Assembly: GCF_018332695.1 (NCBI RefSeq) | Contig: NZ_BOQN01000059.1 | Span: 62,001 to 126,000 of the forward strand | DNA: 64,000 bases | Direction of reading: 5' to 3' | Source: Paractinoplanes toevensis | GTDB lineage: Bacteria > Actinomycetota > Actinomycetes > Mycobacteriales > Micromonosporaceae | Shown: one piece after another, positions 47,964-56,689 of the stretch | Layout: every line of letters begins with the position of its first letter | Position numbering within the stretch: position 1 is the first letter of the stretch | Translations under genes and position numbers: made by a program | The notes under the pieces: generated by a model | Database searches by the model: none | Told to the model about the DNA's origin: nothing | Seen by the model: only the letters and a program-made list of their open reading frames with translations

Positions 47964-48846
47964 GACGGCCCTGCTGGAAAGCCCTGGCAAACCTCGCGGC
48001 CTGGCCGGCGACGCCTGGCACGACCTGCGGCGCAGCAAGATCTTCTGGCTCGCCGCGGTGCTGATCGTGGTGATCCTGCTGATGGCGGCCTGGCCGTCGC
48101 TGTTCACCTCGGCCGATCCGCGCGACTGCGTGCTCAGCCGGCAGCACGACGGCCCGACCGGCGGCGCCATCTTCGGCTACGACTTCCAGGGCTGCGACGT
48201 GTACGCCAAGACCGTCTACGGCGCCCGCTACTCGATCATCGTGGGCGTCTTCGCCACCCTGATCGCCGGCGTGATCGGTCTGGCCTTCGGCCTCGCCGCC
48301 GGTTTCTTCGGCGGCTGGCTCGACGCCGTGCTGTCCCGCTTCATCGACGTCATGCTCGGCATCCCGCTGCTGCTCGGCGCGATCGTGCTGGCCAAGCGGC
48401 TCTCCGCCGACCCGGCCAGCAACGGCGTCTTCGCGGTGACCGTCACTCTCGGCCTCCTGGGCTGGACCACCGCGGCCCGAGTCATGCGCTCGTCGGTGAT
48501 CGCGGCCAAGAACCAGGACTACGTGGCGGCCGCCCGGATGCTCGGCGCCGGGAACGGCCGGCTGCTGTTCCGGCACATCCTGCCCAACTCGCTGGCCTCC
48601 TACATCGTGGTGCTCACCATCCTGCTCGGCATCAACATCGCCAGCGAGGCCACCCTGTCGTTCCTCGGCATCGGGCTCAAAGGCGACGCGATCAGCTGGG
48701 GCATCGCCATCTCCGAGGCCACCGGTTACATCCGGGTCGCGGCCGGCCCGCTGATCTGGCCGTCGGTCTTCCTGGCCGTCACGGTGCTGGCCTTCATCAT
48801 GCTCGGCGACGCCGTCCGCGACGCCTTCGACCCGAAGCTGCGGTGA
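47956..48846 (+). CDS. Peptide ABC transporter permease (DppC/OppC type)
   Basis: 296-residue permease. A cytoplasmic N-terminus (LAGDAWHDLRRSKIFW) precedes the first helix, then a periplasmic insertion with two cysteines (PRDCVLSRQH and QGCDVYAK). The EAA loop reads DYVAAARMLGAGNGRLLFRHILPNSL, and the family motif ISEATGYIRVA comes late. Pairs with the preceding permease. Seven bases before the first ATPase gene. Confidence 0.94.
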   Translation: MSETALLESPGKPRGLAGDAWHDLRRSKIFWLAAVLIVVILLMAAWPSLFTSADPRDCVLSRQHDGPTGGAIFGYDFQGCDVYAKTVYGARYSIIVGVFATLIAGVIGLAFGLAAGFFGGWLDAVLSRFIDVMLGIPLLLGAIVLAKRLSADPASNGVFAVTVTLGLLGWTTAARVMRSSVIAAKNQDYVAAARMLGAGNGRLLFRHILPNSLASYIVVLTILLGINIASEATLSFLGIGLKGDAISWGIAISEATGYIRVAAGPLIWPSVFLAVTVLAFIMLGDAVRDAFDPKLR

Positions 48847-48852
48847 CCTGAA

Positions 48853-49866
48853 GTGACAGACATCAGCGTCGGCCTCGATCCCCGCGCCCCCCTGCTGCAC
48901 GTCGACGACCTGCACGTCGAGTTCCGCACCCGGGACGGCGTGGCCAAGGCCGTGAACGGGGCCAGCTTCTACCTTCAGCCGGGGGAGACGCTCGCGATCC
49001 TCGGCGAGTCCGGCTGCGGCAAGTCGGTCACCGCCCAGGCGGTGATGGGCATCCTCGACTCACCGCCCGGGCACGTCACCGGTGGCCAGGTCCTTTACCG
49101 GGGCGTCGACCTGCTGAAACTCGCCGAGAAGGACCGGCGCCAGTTCCGCGCCAACCGGATCGCCATGATCTTCCAGGACGCACTGTCCGCCCTGAACCCG
49201 GTCTACACGGTCGGCTTCCAACTGGCCGAGCTGTTCCGCAAGCACCGCGGCATGTCCCGATCCGCCGCCAAGCTGAAGGCCATCGAGCTGCTCGACCAGG
49301 TGCGGATCCCGGCGGCGAAGGATCGCATCAACGATTACCCGCACCAGTTCTCCGGCGGTATGCGGCAGCGCGTCATGATCGCCATGGCGCTGGCCCTCGA
49401 CCCCGAGGTGCTGATCGCCGACGAGCCGACCACGGCACTCGACGTCACCGTCCAGGCCCAGATCATGGGGCTGCTCGCGGAGCTGCAGCGCCAGCGGAAC
49501 ATGGGCCTGCTCCTGATCACCCATGACATGGGCGTGGTCGCGGATGTCGCGGACCGCATCTCGGTGATGTACGCCGGCAAGATCGTGGAGGAGGCGCCGG
49601 TCCACGACATCTACGCGCGCCCGGCCCACCCGTACACCAAAGCTCTTCTTGAATCTATTCCGCGTCTCGATCACAAAGGCCGCGAACTCAACGTGATCCG
49701 CGGTCTGCCGCCGTCACTCACCGACATCCCTAAGGGCTGCGCGTTCCACCCGCGCTGCGGTTACGCCCGCGAGATCTGCCGGATGGACCAGGAGCCGCCC
49801 GCCTACCAGATCGCCGCGCACCGCATCGCCCGCTGCCACTTCATCCGGGAGGTCCTCGGTGTCTGA
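48853..49866 (+). CDS. Peptide ABC transporter ATP-binding protein (DppD/OppD type)
   Basis: 337 residues. Walker A GESGCGKSV, signature FSGGMRQRVMIAMALALDP, Walker B VLIADEPTTALD and switch H in LLITHDMG. The C-terminal oligopeptide-type extension carries PHP-like PAHPYTKALLESIPRLD and a cysteine cluster (GCAFHPRCGYAREIC, then ARCHF) that may bind an iron-sulfur cluster, as in other family members. GTG start; overlaps the next ATPase by eight bases. Confidence 0.95.
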   Translation: MTDISVGLDPRAPLLHVDDLHVEFRTRDGVAKAVNGASFYLQPGETLAILGESGCGKSVTAQAVMGILDSPPGHVTGGQVLYRGVDLLKLAEKDRRQFRANRIAMIFQDALSALNPVYTVGFQLAELFRKHRGMSRSAAKLKAIELLDQVRIPAAKDRINDYPHQFSGGMRQRVMIAMALALDPEVLIADEPTTALDVTVQAQIMGLLAELQRQRNMGLLLITHDMGVVADVADRISVMYAGKIVEEAPVHDIYARPAHPYTKALLESIPRLDHKGRELNVIRGLPPSLTDIPKGCAFHPRCGYAREICRMDQEPPAYQIAAHRIARCHFIREVLGV

Positions 49867-50875
49867 TGTGTCCGATCTGGTACTGGATGCCCGTGGCCTG
49901 GTGAAACACTTCCCGATTACCCAGGGCATCGTCTTCAGGTCGAAGGTGGGTGCGGTCCGCGCGGTCGACGGCGTCGACCTTCAACTGCGCCGCGGCGAGA
50001 CGCTGGGCATCGTCGGCGAATCCGGCTGCGGCAAGTCGACCCTGGCAAAACTCCTGGTCGGCCTGGAGAGGCCGACCTCCGGCGAGATCATGGTGCGCGG
50101 CGATGACATGGTCCGGCTCTCCGGTCCGGCACTGCGCCGGGCCCGCCGCAACATCCAGATGGTGATGCAGGACCCGTACACGTCGCTCAACCCGCGGATG
50201 ACGGTCGGTGACATCATCGGCGAGCCCTACGTGATCCACCCCGACGCCGTGCCCCGGTCCGGCCGCGAACGCGCCACCCAGGAACTGCTCGACCTGGTCG
50301 GCCTCAACCCCGACCACATCAACCGCTACCCGCACCAGTTCTCCGGCGGCCAGCGCCAGCGGATCGGCATCGCCCGCGCCCTGGCTCTGCGCCCCGAGAT
50401 CATCGTCTGCGACGAGCCGGTGTCGGCCCTGGACGTCTCCATCCAGGCCCAGGTGATCAACCTGCTCGAGCGGTTGCAGCGGGAGCTGGGCCTCTCCTAC
50501 ATCTTCATCGCCCACGACCTGTCTGTGGTCCGGCACATCTCCGACCGGGTCTCGGTGATGTACCTCGGCAAGATCGTGGAGACCGGTTACCACAAGGCCA
50601 TCTACGAGCAGCCCACCCACCCGTACACCCAGGCTCTGCTCTCCGCGGTGCCGGTCCCGGACCCGCGCCTGCGCGGCCACCGCGACCACATCGTCCTGGA
50701 GGGCGACGTGCCGTCGCCGGCGAATCCACCGTCGGGTTGCCGTTTCCGCACGCGCTGCTGGAAGGCCCAGCCGTACTGCGCCGACCATGAACCACTGCTA
50801 CAGATCCGCCAGCGGGCCCCACACCCGAGTGCCTGCCATTACGCCGAGGTTCGGGACGTTCTTCACCGCTATTAG
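49859..50875 (+). CDS. Peptide ABC transporter ATP-binding protein (DppF/OppF type)
   Basis: 338 residues. Walker A GESGCGKSTL, signature FSGGQRQRIGIARALALRP, Walker B IIVCDEPVSALD and switch H in FIAHDLS. The C-terminal extension has PTHPYTQALLSAVPVPD and a cysteine cluster (GCRFRTRCWKAQPYC, then ACHY). It completes a five-gene importer (SBP, two permeases, two ATPases). The last gene of the operon, convergent with the chorismate mutase. Confidence 0.95.
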   Translation: MSDVSDLVLDARGLVKHFPITQGIVFRSKVGAVRAVDGVDLQLRRGETLGIVGESGCGKSTLAKLLVGLERPTSGEIMVRGDDMVRLSGPALRRARRNIQMVMQDPYTSLNPRMTVGDIIGEPYVIHPDAVPRSGRERATQELLDLVGLNPDHINRYPHQFSGGQRQRIGIARALALRPEIIVCDEPVSALDVSIQAQVINLLERLQRELGLSYIFIAHDLSVVRHISDRVSVMYLGKIVETGYHKAIYEQPTHPYTQALLSAVPVPDPRLRGHRDHIVLEGDVPSPANPPSGCRFRTRCWKAQPYCADHEPLLQIRQRAPHPSACHYAEVRDVLHRY

Positions 50876-50957
50876 TACGGATACCGAGGCGTACCGGACT
50901 TCTCCGTTCGCGCCGGCTGCAACACCGGGCCGTCCGCCCGCTGCGGCGGCCCGGAGG

Positions 50958-51248
50958 CTACAGCGGACCGCGCCCGGCCCGGAGGATCATCAGGGCGATC
51001 TGGGTGCCGTCGGGGCCGAGGGCCTCGCGGAAGCGTTCGACGATCTCGCGCTCGCGGGACAGGACCAGGCGGGTGCCGCCGCTGGCGATGCGGGTCTTGC
51101 CGACCGCCTGGGAGATGCGGGCCCGCTCCAGCCACAGGTCGATGATGGTCTGGTCGATCTCGTCGATGCGCTCGCGCATCGCGCGGATCTCGTCGGCGGC
51201 GAGGGGCTCGCCCGCACCGGTCGTCTGGTCCACCACGTCGGCGGTCAT
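50958..51248 (-). CDS. Chorismate mutase (AroQ class)
   Basis: 96-residue all-helical enzyme converting chorismate to prephenate for Phe/Tyr synthesis. Conserved features are RERIDEIDQTIIDLWLERARISQAVGKTRIASGG (helix 1 with the active-site Arg and Lys), the REREIVERFREALG segment and a C-terminal LMILRAGRG. No signal peptide, so it is the cytoplasmic type. The ATG follows AGGAG. It resembles the monofunctional actinobacterial enzyme that needs DAHP synthase for full activity; that dependence is inferred from mycobacteria. Confidence 0.9.
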   Translation of the reverse strand: MTADVVDQTTGAGEPLAADEIRAMRERIDEIDQTIIDLWLERARISQAVGKTRIASGGTRLVLSREREIVERFREALGPDGTQIALMILRAGRGPL

Positions 51249-51299
51249 CCTCTGCTCCTCGGGTGCTTGCGCCCCGGTCGACCCGGCCCGGGCAGCAGC

Positions 51300-51327
51300 A
51301 AGCCCCGGGCTGGGAAGCCCGGGGCTT
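51300..51327 (-). terminator. Hairpin between 5'-nucleotidase and chorismate mutase genes
   Basis: AAGCCCCGGGCT and AGCCCGGGGCTT form a perfect 12-bp stem with a four-base loop. It lies about 155 bp after the nucleotidase stop and 50 bp before the chorismate mutase start, both on the minus strand. No U-tract beyond the arm itself. The rest of this 233-bp spacer holds nothing recognised. Confidence 0.75.
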
Positions 51328-51481
51328 GAAGTAGGTCTGCGCTCAGCGGCCTACGACTGCCGGACTTCCGGTGTCGTAGTAAAAAAATCGTGCCCGCTGA
51401 ATCACGCGACCGAGTATGCCCCCGGCCGGACGGCCTCCGCAAGGAAACCGCCCGATCCGTGGGACAGCGGCGCGCAGCAGG

Positions 51482-53320
51482 TCAGGCGATCGTGGCGATC
51501 CGGTTGGCCAGGCCCGGGGCCACCGGGGCGGCACCGAGGTAGGCGACGAGGGCGTCGATATCGAAGCCCGGCGCGGTGACCCGGCCGGTGCCGGTGGCCA
51601 GGACCGAGAAGCCGTCGCCGCCGTTGGCCAGGAAGTCGTTCGTCGTGACCAGGTAGCTGGTGGCCGGGTCGATGGCGACACCGTTGAGCTTCAGCTCGGT
51701 GATCTTCGAGCCGAGCGGCGCCGAAGCGCTCCAGGTGTAGGTCAGCCCGGCCGAGACCTGAAGGGTCTTCGAGCTGGTCTGGCCCTTGTAACCGGAGAAC
51801 TGCTGCTCCAGGACGTCCTTGATCTGGGCGCCGGTGAAGGTCTGAGTGACCACCAGGTTGTTGAACGGCTGGACGGTGAACGCCTCGCCGTAGGTAACCT
51901 GGCCGGCCGCCTCGCCGCCGGCCGACGCGCCCGCGACCAGGTCGGCACGGATGCCGCCCGGGTTCATCAGGGCAATCTGGGCGCCGGCCGACTTGGTGTA
52001 GGCGAGCTGCGCGTCGGCGATCACGTCACCGAGCGGGGTCTCGCCGGCCTTGGTCGCGGCGCGGGTGATGTCGGCGGTGATCGTGCCGACGATCTTGTTG
52101 GCGATCGGGGCGACCGCCGTACGGTATTTGTCGGCGATCTTCTTGGCGCCCTTGTCGACCGTGTCCGGGTTCTTCAGGTAGACGCCCGACGCGTCCTTCT
52201 TCCAGCCGCCGGCGCCGTCCGGGACACCGTTCTCCACGATCACGTTCTTCGCGGTGATCTCGGCGAACCGGCCACTGCGCTTGTCGATCGAGTAGTCGAT
52301 GTCGGTGATCAGCTGGCCGTTGGTGCCGGCGCTGGTCACGACGCTCGTGCCGGTCTTGTTGGGCAGCGAGCACGAGTAGAAGCGGTGGGTGTGACCCGAG
52401 ACGACCAGGCCGATCTCCGGGTTGAGGCCCTTCACGATGTCGACCACCGGGCCGGAGAAGTTGAAGCAGTCGGACACGCCCGGGGTCGGGGTGGCCGACG
52501 CCTGCGAGCCGCCCTCGTGCAGCAGCAGCACCTGGGCCTTCACACCGAACAGCCGGAGCAGGTTGCTCCACTTGTTGGCGGTCTCGACCTCGTCGGTGAA
52601 GTGCACGTTCTTGATGCCGGCCGGGTTGACGATGCCGGCCGTGCCCTCGAGGGTCATGCCGATGAAGCCGACCGGAACGCCGCCGACGAACTTGATGTCG
52701 ATCGGCGGGAGGATCGGCAGGCCGGTCTTGTTGTCGATGGTGTTCGCGGCCAGGTAGGTGAACTTCGCGCCGGAGAAACCGTCGCCGTCCTGGCAACCGT
52801 CGGTCGGGTGGCAGCCGCCACGCTGGAGGCGGATCAGCTCGGCCACGCCCTCGTCGAACTCGTGGTTGCCCACCGAGCTGACCTGCAGGCCGACCTGGTT
52901 CATCAGCTCGATCGTCGGCTCGTCGTGGAACGCGGCGCTGACCAGCGGGGTCGCGCCGACCAGGTCGCCGGCGCCGACGGTCAGCGTCGACCGGCCCTCG
53001 GCCTTCGCCTCGGCGCGGAGCTTCTTGAGGTATGTCGCCAGGTATTCGACGCCGCCGGCCGGGGTCGACGTGCCGGACGCGTTCACCACGGCACCGGTGC
53101 CACTCGGCGGGTCGATCGCGCCGTGGAAGTCGTTGTAGCTGAGGAACTGTCCCTTGACGACCTTCGATCCGTGCGGCAGGCCGGACGACACGCTCACCGG
53201 AGTGAACTCGGCGGGCGGGGCGGCCTTCTCCGATTGGCGGGCGATGGGCAGGGCGGCCACGACGGCCAGGGCGAGGGCGGGTGCGGCGAGGTGACGCAAC
53301 ACCCGGCGACGGGGTTCCAT
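51482..53320 (-). CDS. Secreted 5'-nucleotidase/2',3'-cyclic phosphodiesterase family protein
   Basis: 612 residues. A signal peptide with an Arg-rich start spans about 1-28. The N-terminal metallophosphoesterase domain has metal motifs YNDFHG, VGAGDLVGA, VGNHEFDEG and SGHTHRF. The C-terminal 5'-nucleotidase domain has MNPGGIRADL, TYGEAFTVQPFNN and a TNDFLANGGDGF motif. Likely releases nucleosides and phosphate from extracellular nucleotides. No cell-wall anchor is visible. A 112-bp gap separates it from the HEXXH gene upstream. Confidence 0.94.
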   Translation of the reverse strand: MEPRRRVLRHLAAPALALAVVAALPIARQSEKAAPPAEFTPVSVSSGLPHGSKVVKGQFLSYNDFHGAIDPPSGTGAVVNASGTSTPAGGVEYLATYLKKLRAEAKAEGRSTLTVGAGDLVGATPLVSAAFHDEPTIELMNQVGLQVSSVGNHEFDEGVAELIRLQRGGCHPTDGCQDGDGFSGAKFTYLAANTIDNKTGLPILPPIDIKFVGGVPVGFIGMTLEGTAGIVNPAGIKNVHFTDEVETANKWSNLLRLFGVKAQVLLLHEGGSQASATPTPGVSDCFNFSGPVVDIVKGLNPEIGLVVSGHTHRFYSCSLPNKTGTSVVTSAGTNGQLITDIDYSIDKRSGRFAEITAKNVIVENGVPDGAGGWKKDASGVYLKNPDTVDKGAKKIADKYRTAVAPIANKIVGTITADITRAATKAGETPLGDVIADAQLAYTKSAGAQIALMNPGGIRADLVAGASAGGEAAGQVTYGEAFTVQPFNNLVVTQTFTGAQIKDVLEQQFSGYKGQTSSKTLQVSAGLTYTWSASAPLGSKITELKLNGVAIDPATSYLVTTNDFLANGGDGFSVLATGTGRVTAPGFDIDALVAYLGAAPVAPGLANRIATIA

Positions 53321-53432
53321 AGTTAAGAAAGCTCCCTGATCAGGGGTTAACGGTCAATCAATGTCCGACAGCTTGATCTATCGACGCCGGTGAGCGCTAC
53401 TACGTTCAGGTGACAACTCTGTTGCCGGTCAG

Positions 53433-54632
53433 CTATCCGACCTGGTGACTCATCCAATTGACACATGTCGTGGTCACATGTCGGAAATCTGTTCCGAACA
53501 CACTGCGCGCGGCGTCATCAAGATCGTCCCCCAGTCGCAGTCGCAACCGGACGAACTCCATGGCACGCGGCTCACCGAACGCCGTGACCAGGCAGTCCAC
53601 GGCGAAGTGTCCCTGCGCGTAGAAGGCGGCGACCTCCTTGTCGCCCGCCCCGTCCCGGAGCGGGCGGGCGGCCAGCTGGGTCGGCTTCCGCAGCGACCAG
53701 CGGTTGTACGTGTCGAACGCGCGCTTGGGCTGGGCCCCGATGTACTCCGCGACGCCCTCGACCAGCCACATGTCCTCGTGCCGCGAAGTTACCCCGCCGA
53801 TCGTGGCCACGTGCCCCAATTCGTGCTGGATCACCTCGCGGAGAGCGGCTCTGTTCGGCAGCCGGCTCGGGTTGATCACCACGTCGGCGCCGGTCCCGCC
53901 CAGCGGCTGCATGTAGCCGACCGCCCAGTCGGTGGCCTTACCGCCGTACCAGGTGCGCCAGAGCTTGTCGGTGGCGATGAAGAGGCGATAGCGGGGCTGG
54001 CGGTTGTCGACGTACGCCGCGTACCGATCGTCGATGGCCGCGGCGCTCTCGGCGATCGCGAGGATCTCCTTCAGCCGGCCCTTCAACGCCGGCGGGGCGC
54101 CCACGGTGACCCGCTTACCCTGGGCGAAGACCAGATCGCCCTTTTCCCAGGGGGTCGGCTGGAGGTCGCTGAGCCGGGTGGCGCGGCCCTCCGCGGTGAT
54201 CACATTGGACTTGATCGTCAGCCGCTGGGCGATCTTCGGCCGGTCCTTCGGGCAGACCGCGCCGGCGAAGCAGTACGACAGCTCGACCTCGACGACGGGC
54301 AGCTTCTTGGCGGTGACCCGGTAGTCCACCGTTGCAACGTGCAGGGCACGGAGGGAGCGGTACAGGTTTTGGTAGCGCTGCCGCAGCGCCGGGGCCACCG
54401 GTTTCAGCCAGCCGGCCCGGTCACCCCGGGTCAGCGCCGCGGCCTGGGCGGCCAACACCCGCTCGACCGTTTCCGGCGGCTTCGGGCTGGGCACGGCTGC
54501 GACGGCGGGGACCACCCGGGTGGGGTCATCCGGATCGGTGACCAGCACGGACACCGTGATCGCCAGGACCGCGGCCAGGATGAGCCCACCGACGTGCCGA
54601 ACCCGGTCGTGCGCCCCCGTGCCGTCCCGCAC
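53433..54632 (-). CDS. Membrane-anchored HEXXH metalloprotease-like protein
   Basis: 399 residues. A single N-terminal membrane segment (about 14-30, HVGGLILAAVLAITVSVLV) leaves the rest outside. An NTF2-like or helical region with a cysteine pair (YCFAGAVCPKD) precedes a C-terminal gluzincin-like site. There HELGHVATIG is followed about 20 residues later by EGVAEYIG, giving the HEXXH-E zinc ligands of the peptidase-MA/M1-like group. The GTG at 54632 was chosen because GGGAGG lies six bases upstream and it directly precedes the anchor. Substrate unknown. Confidence 0.8.
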   Translation of the reverse strand: MRDGTGAHDRVRHVGGLILAAVLAITVSVLVTDPDDPTRVVPAVAAVPSPKPPETVERVLAAQAAALTRGDRAGWLKPVAPALRQRYQNLYRSLRALHVATVDYRVTAKKLPVVEVELSYCFAGAVCPKDRPKIAQRLTIKSNVITAEGRATRLSDLQPTPWEKGDLVFAQGKRVTVGAPPALKGRLKEILAIAESAAAIDDRYAAYVDNRQPRYRLFIATDKLWRTWYGGKATDWAVGYMQPLGGTGADVVINPSRLPNRAALREVIQHELGHVATIGGVTSRHEDMWLVEGVAEYIGAQPKRAFDTYNRWSLRKPTQLAARPLRDGAGDKEVAAFYAQGHFAVDCLVTAFGEPRAMEFVRLRLRLGDDLDDAARSVFGTDFRHVTTTCVNWMSHQVG

Positions 54633-54707
54633 CCGCGCCTCCCCGGCCGGACCAGTCTGTGGACAGAGTGAAACAGACGCTCGTTTCTGTCGCACCCCCT
54701 CGGCAAG

Positions 54708-56645
54708 ATGATTGGCATGCGAGCGTGGGGTTGGGTAGTGAGCGTGGGGCTGGGTGTCCTCGTGCTGTCCTTCCTGGTCTTGAACAGCGATCTGCTGGAC
54801 ATCGGCGACAAGCTGGCGAGCGTGATCAGTGGAGCCGTGGCGCTGGCGACTGCCGCAGTGGCGCTGATTGCCCGGGGCCGAGCCGATCCCGCTGGCAGGC
54901 TTGACCAGGCGGCCGGTGAGCTCGCGCGACGAGTGCGTCGGCAGTGGACTCGTGAGGCGGCCAATCGTGGCCTGCTGCACGACGATCCCCTACGGGTGCG
55001 ATGGGCCTCGAGCACACGTCCGGTGCAGTCATCGGCGGCTTCGATCGCCGGGCAGGGTGTGACACGGCTGAAACTGCACGGTGATGTGGTGGGGATCGCC
55101 TCGGCATTCCGGCAGTTGCCCCACCGAAAACTCGTGGTGATCGGTTCACCGGGCGCGGGGAAGACCTCCCTGGCGGTGCTGCTGGTCGATGGTTTGCTGG
55201 CCGAGCCGTTGGTGGGTGAGCCGGTGCCGGTCCTGCTTGATATCGCGGGGTGGAGCCCGAGGGACCACCTCGATACGTGGCTTGTGCGGCAGTTGGACGA
55301 GCTCTATCCATTTCTCGGCAAAGACCTGGCCCGCGACCTCGTTGAGGATGATCGAGTGCTGCCGGTCCTGGACGGGCTGGACGAGATGCCTGCAGCAAGT
55401 CAGACGGCTGCCTTCGCTGCGCTCCGGGACGCCTTCGGAGGAAGGCGGCCGTTCGTGCTGACCTGTCGGGCACAGGAGTACGAAGCGCTGACTACTGCGG
55501 CCGGCGTTCCGCTCACCCGCACCGCGGTTGTCGAGATCGAACCGGTAGGGGTGGAGGAACTGGTGGCCTACCTTCCGGGCCGCCACATCAATGGCGAGAA
55601 TCGGTGGGCTGGGGTGGCCGAGGAACTGACCGTCCGGCCAGACGGTGAGCTGGCTCGTGCCCTCGACAGCCCGCTCATGGTGTTCTTGGCCCGGACGGCC
55701 TACGACCTGCCGGGCAGTCGGCCCGCCGAGTTGCTCGGTCTCGTTGACCGCGCCGCGATCGAGCGCCATCTGCTTGCCGCATATGTGCCGGCGGCGTACG
55801 GGCTACGGTCGCCACCTGCGGCAGGATCGCAGTTGTGCGCCTATGAGCAAGAAAGCGCGGAGCGATGGTTGCGATTCCTGGCGCGTGATCTTCGGCGGAG
55901 GCGCTCTCCGGGGATCGCATGGTGGGAGATCCGGCAGGCGGCCACGAGCTGGCTGCAAAAAGTTACGCTCGCTCTCGTCGCGGTGGCCGCAGCCTCGGCG
56001 GTTCCACTGGTCAATGGCGATTCGCTGGACGAGGGATGGGTGGCAACGGCGTTCGTCTTCGCCGGTGGTCTGGCTCTGCTCCGGAGAGGCGGACGCGAGC
56101 CGATTCGGCTGGGGTTCCGCCCGGCGGTGCCCTTCCTCGTGGTGGCCGTGCTCGGGATCGTCGGCGGGCTCCTCGTGACTGTGCAGGCTGCGCCCTTCGG
56201 GTATTTGGTATTCGTGCTGCTCTTCCTTCCGGTGTCGGTCATCATTGCGGCGATCGGCCTCCTCCGGAGTCCGCCGGCCAATCTCGATCAGGCGACGCCT
56301 CGCGGATCATTGCGGGCCGAGCGAGTCGCTGCCGCCGTTGTCCTGAGCATGATCGGCATCGTGCCCTTTGTGTCGTTCGCCTACCTCGACAGCCTCCGAT
56401 CCGGGCTGGAATCCGGGGCCCTTTGGATGCTCATCGCGATTACGGCCATGATCGTCACCAGCGCTCCGGGGCTTGCCTGGGCGGAGTTCGACATCACCCG
56501 CCTCTATCTGGCGTTCCGTGGCCGGTTGCCCTTGCGTCTCATGGCGTTCGCCGACGACGCGCACCGTCGCGGGGTGCTCCGGCAAGTCGGCGCCGTCTAC
56601 CAGTTTCGGCATGCGCGGCTTCAGGCTTATCTCGCGGAAGAGTGA
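54708..56645 (+). CDS. NACHT-domain NTPase with N- and C-terminal membrane segments
   Basis: 645 residues. Two N-terminal hydrophobic segments (about 7-25 and 38-56) precede a QWTREAANRGLLHDDPLRVRW region typical of actinobacterial NACHT proteins. The NACHT domain follows (about 135-330): Walker A GSPGAGKT (146-153), Walker B LPVLDGLDEMP (219-228), LTCRAQEYEAL as sensor region. A helical arm, four or more transmembrane helices (about 420-575) and a terminal QFRHARLQAYLAEE complete it. Such STAND NTPases include NLR-like antiphage proteins, but also uncharacterised regulators. No partner effector gene is adjacent. The stop overlaps a possible alternative pcrA start. Confidence 0.85.
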   Translation: MIGMRAWGWVVSVGLGVLVLSFLVLNSDLLDIGDKLASVISGAVALATAAVALIARGRADPAGRLDQAAGELARRVRRQWTREAANRGLLHDDPLRVRWASSTRPVQSSAASIAGQGVTRLKLHGDVVGIASAFRQLPHRKLVVIGSPGAGKTSLAVLLVDGLLAEPLVGEPVPVLLDIAGWSPRDHLDTWLVRQLDELYPFLGKDLARDLVEDDRVLPVLDGLDEMPAASQTAAFAALRDAFGGRRPFVLTCRAQEYEALTTAAGVPLTRTAVVEIEPVGVEELVAYLPGRHINGENRWAGVAEELTVRPDGELARALDSPLMVFLARTAYDLPGSRPAELLGLVDRAAIERHLLAAYVPAAYGLRSPPAAGSQLCAYEQESAERWLRFLARDLRRRRSPGIAWWEIRQAATSWLQKVTLALVAVAAASAVPLVNGDSLDEGWVATAFVFAGGLALLRRGGREPIRLGFRPAVPFLVVAVLGIVGGLLVTVQAAPFGYLVFVLLFLPVSVIIAAIGLLRSPPANLDQATPRGSLRAERVAAAVVLSMIGIVPFVSFAYLDSLRSGLESGALWMLIAITAMIVTSAPGLAWAEFDITRLYLAFRGRLPLRLMAFADDAHRRGVLRQVGAVYQFRHARLQAYLAEE

Positions 56646-56673
56646 CGGCGAAATTCTTGTCGGGGGGTGGGCC

Positions 56674-56679
56674 TAGACT
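56674..56679 (+). promoter_or_regulatory. Candidate -10 box (TAGACT) for pcrA
   Basis: TAGACT ends ten bases before the ATG at 56690, allowing a leader of only a few bases. The 11-bp block GGGCCTAGACT is identical to that upstream of the HEAT-repeat gene. Confidence 0.4.
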
Positions 56680-56689
56680 TGCCAGCGCG

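Noticed and set aside
54708..56645. A defence island around the NACHT gene
   Set aside because: Neighbours are a peptidase-like protein and PcrA; no nuclease, toxin, integrase or other defence gene is present.
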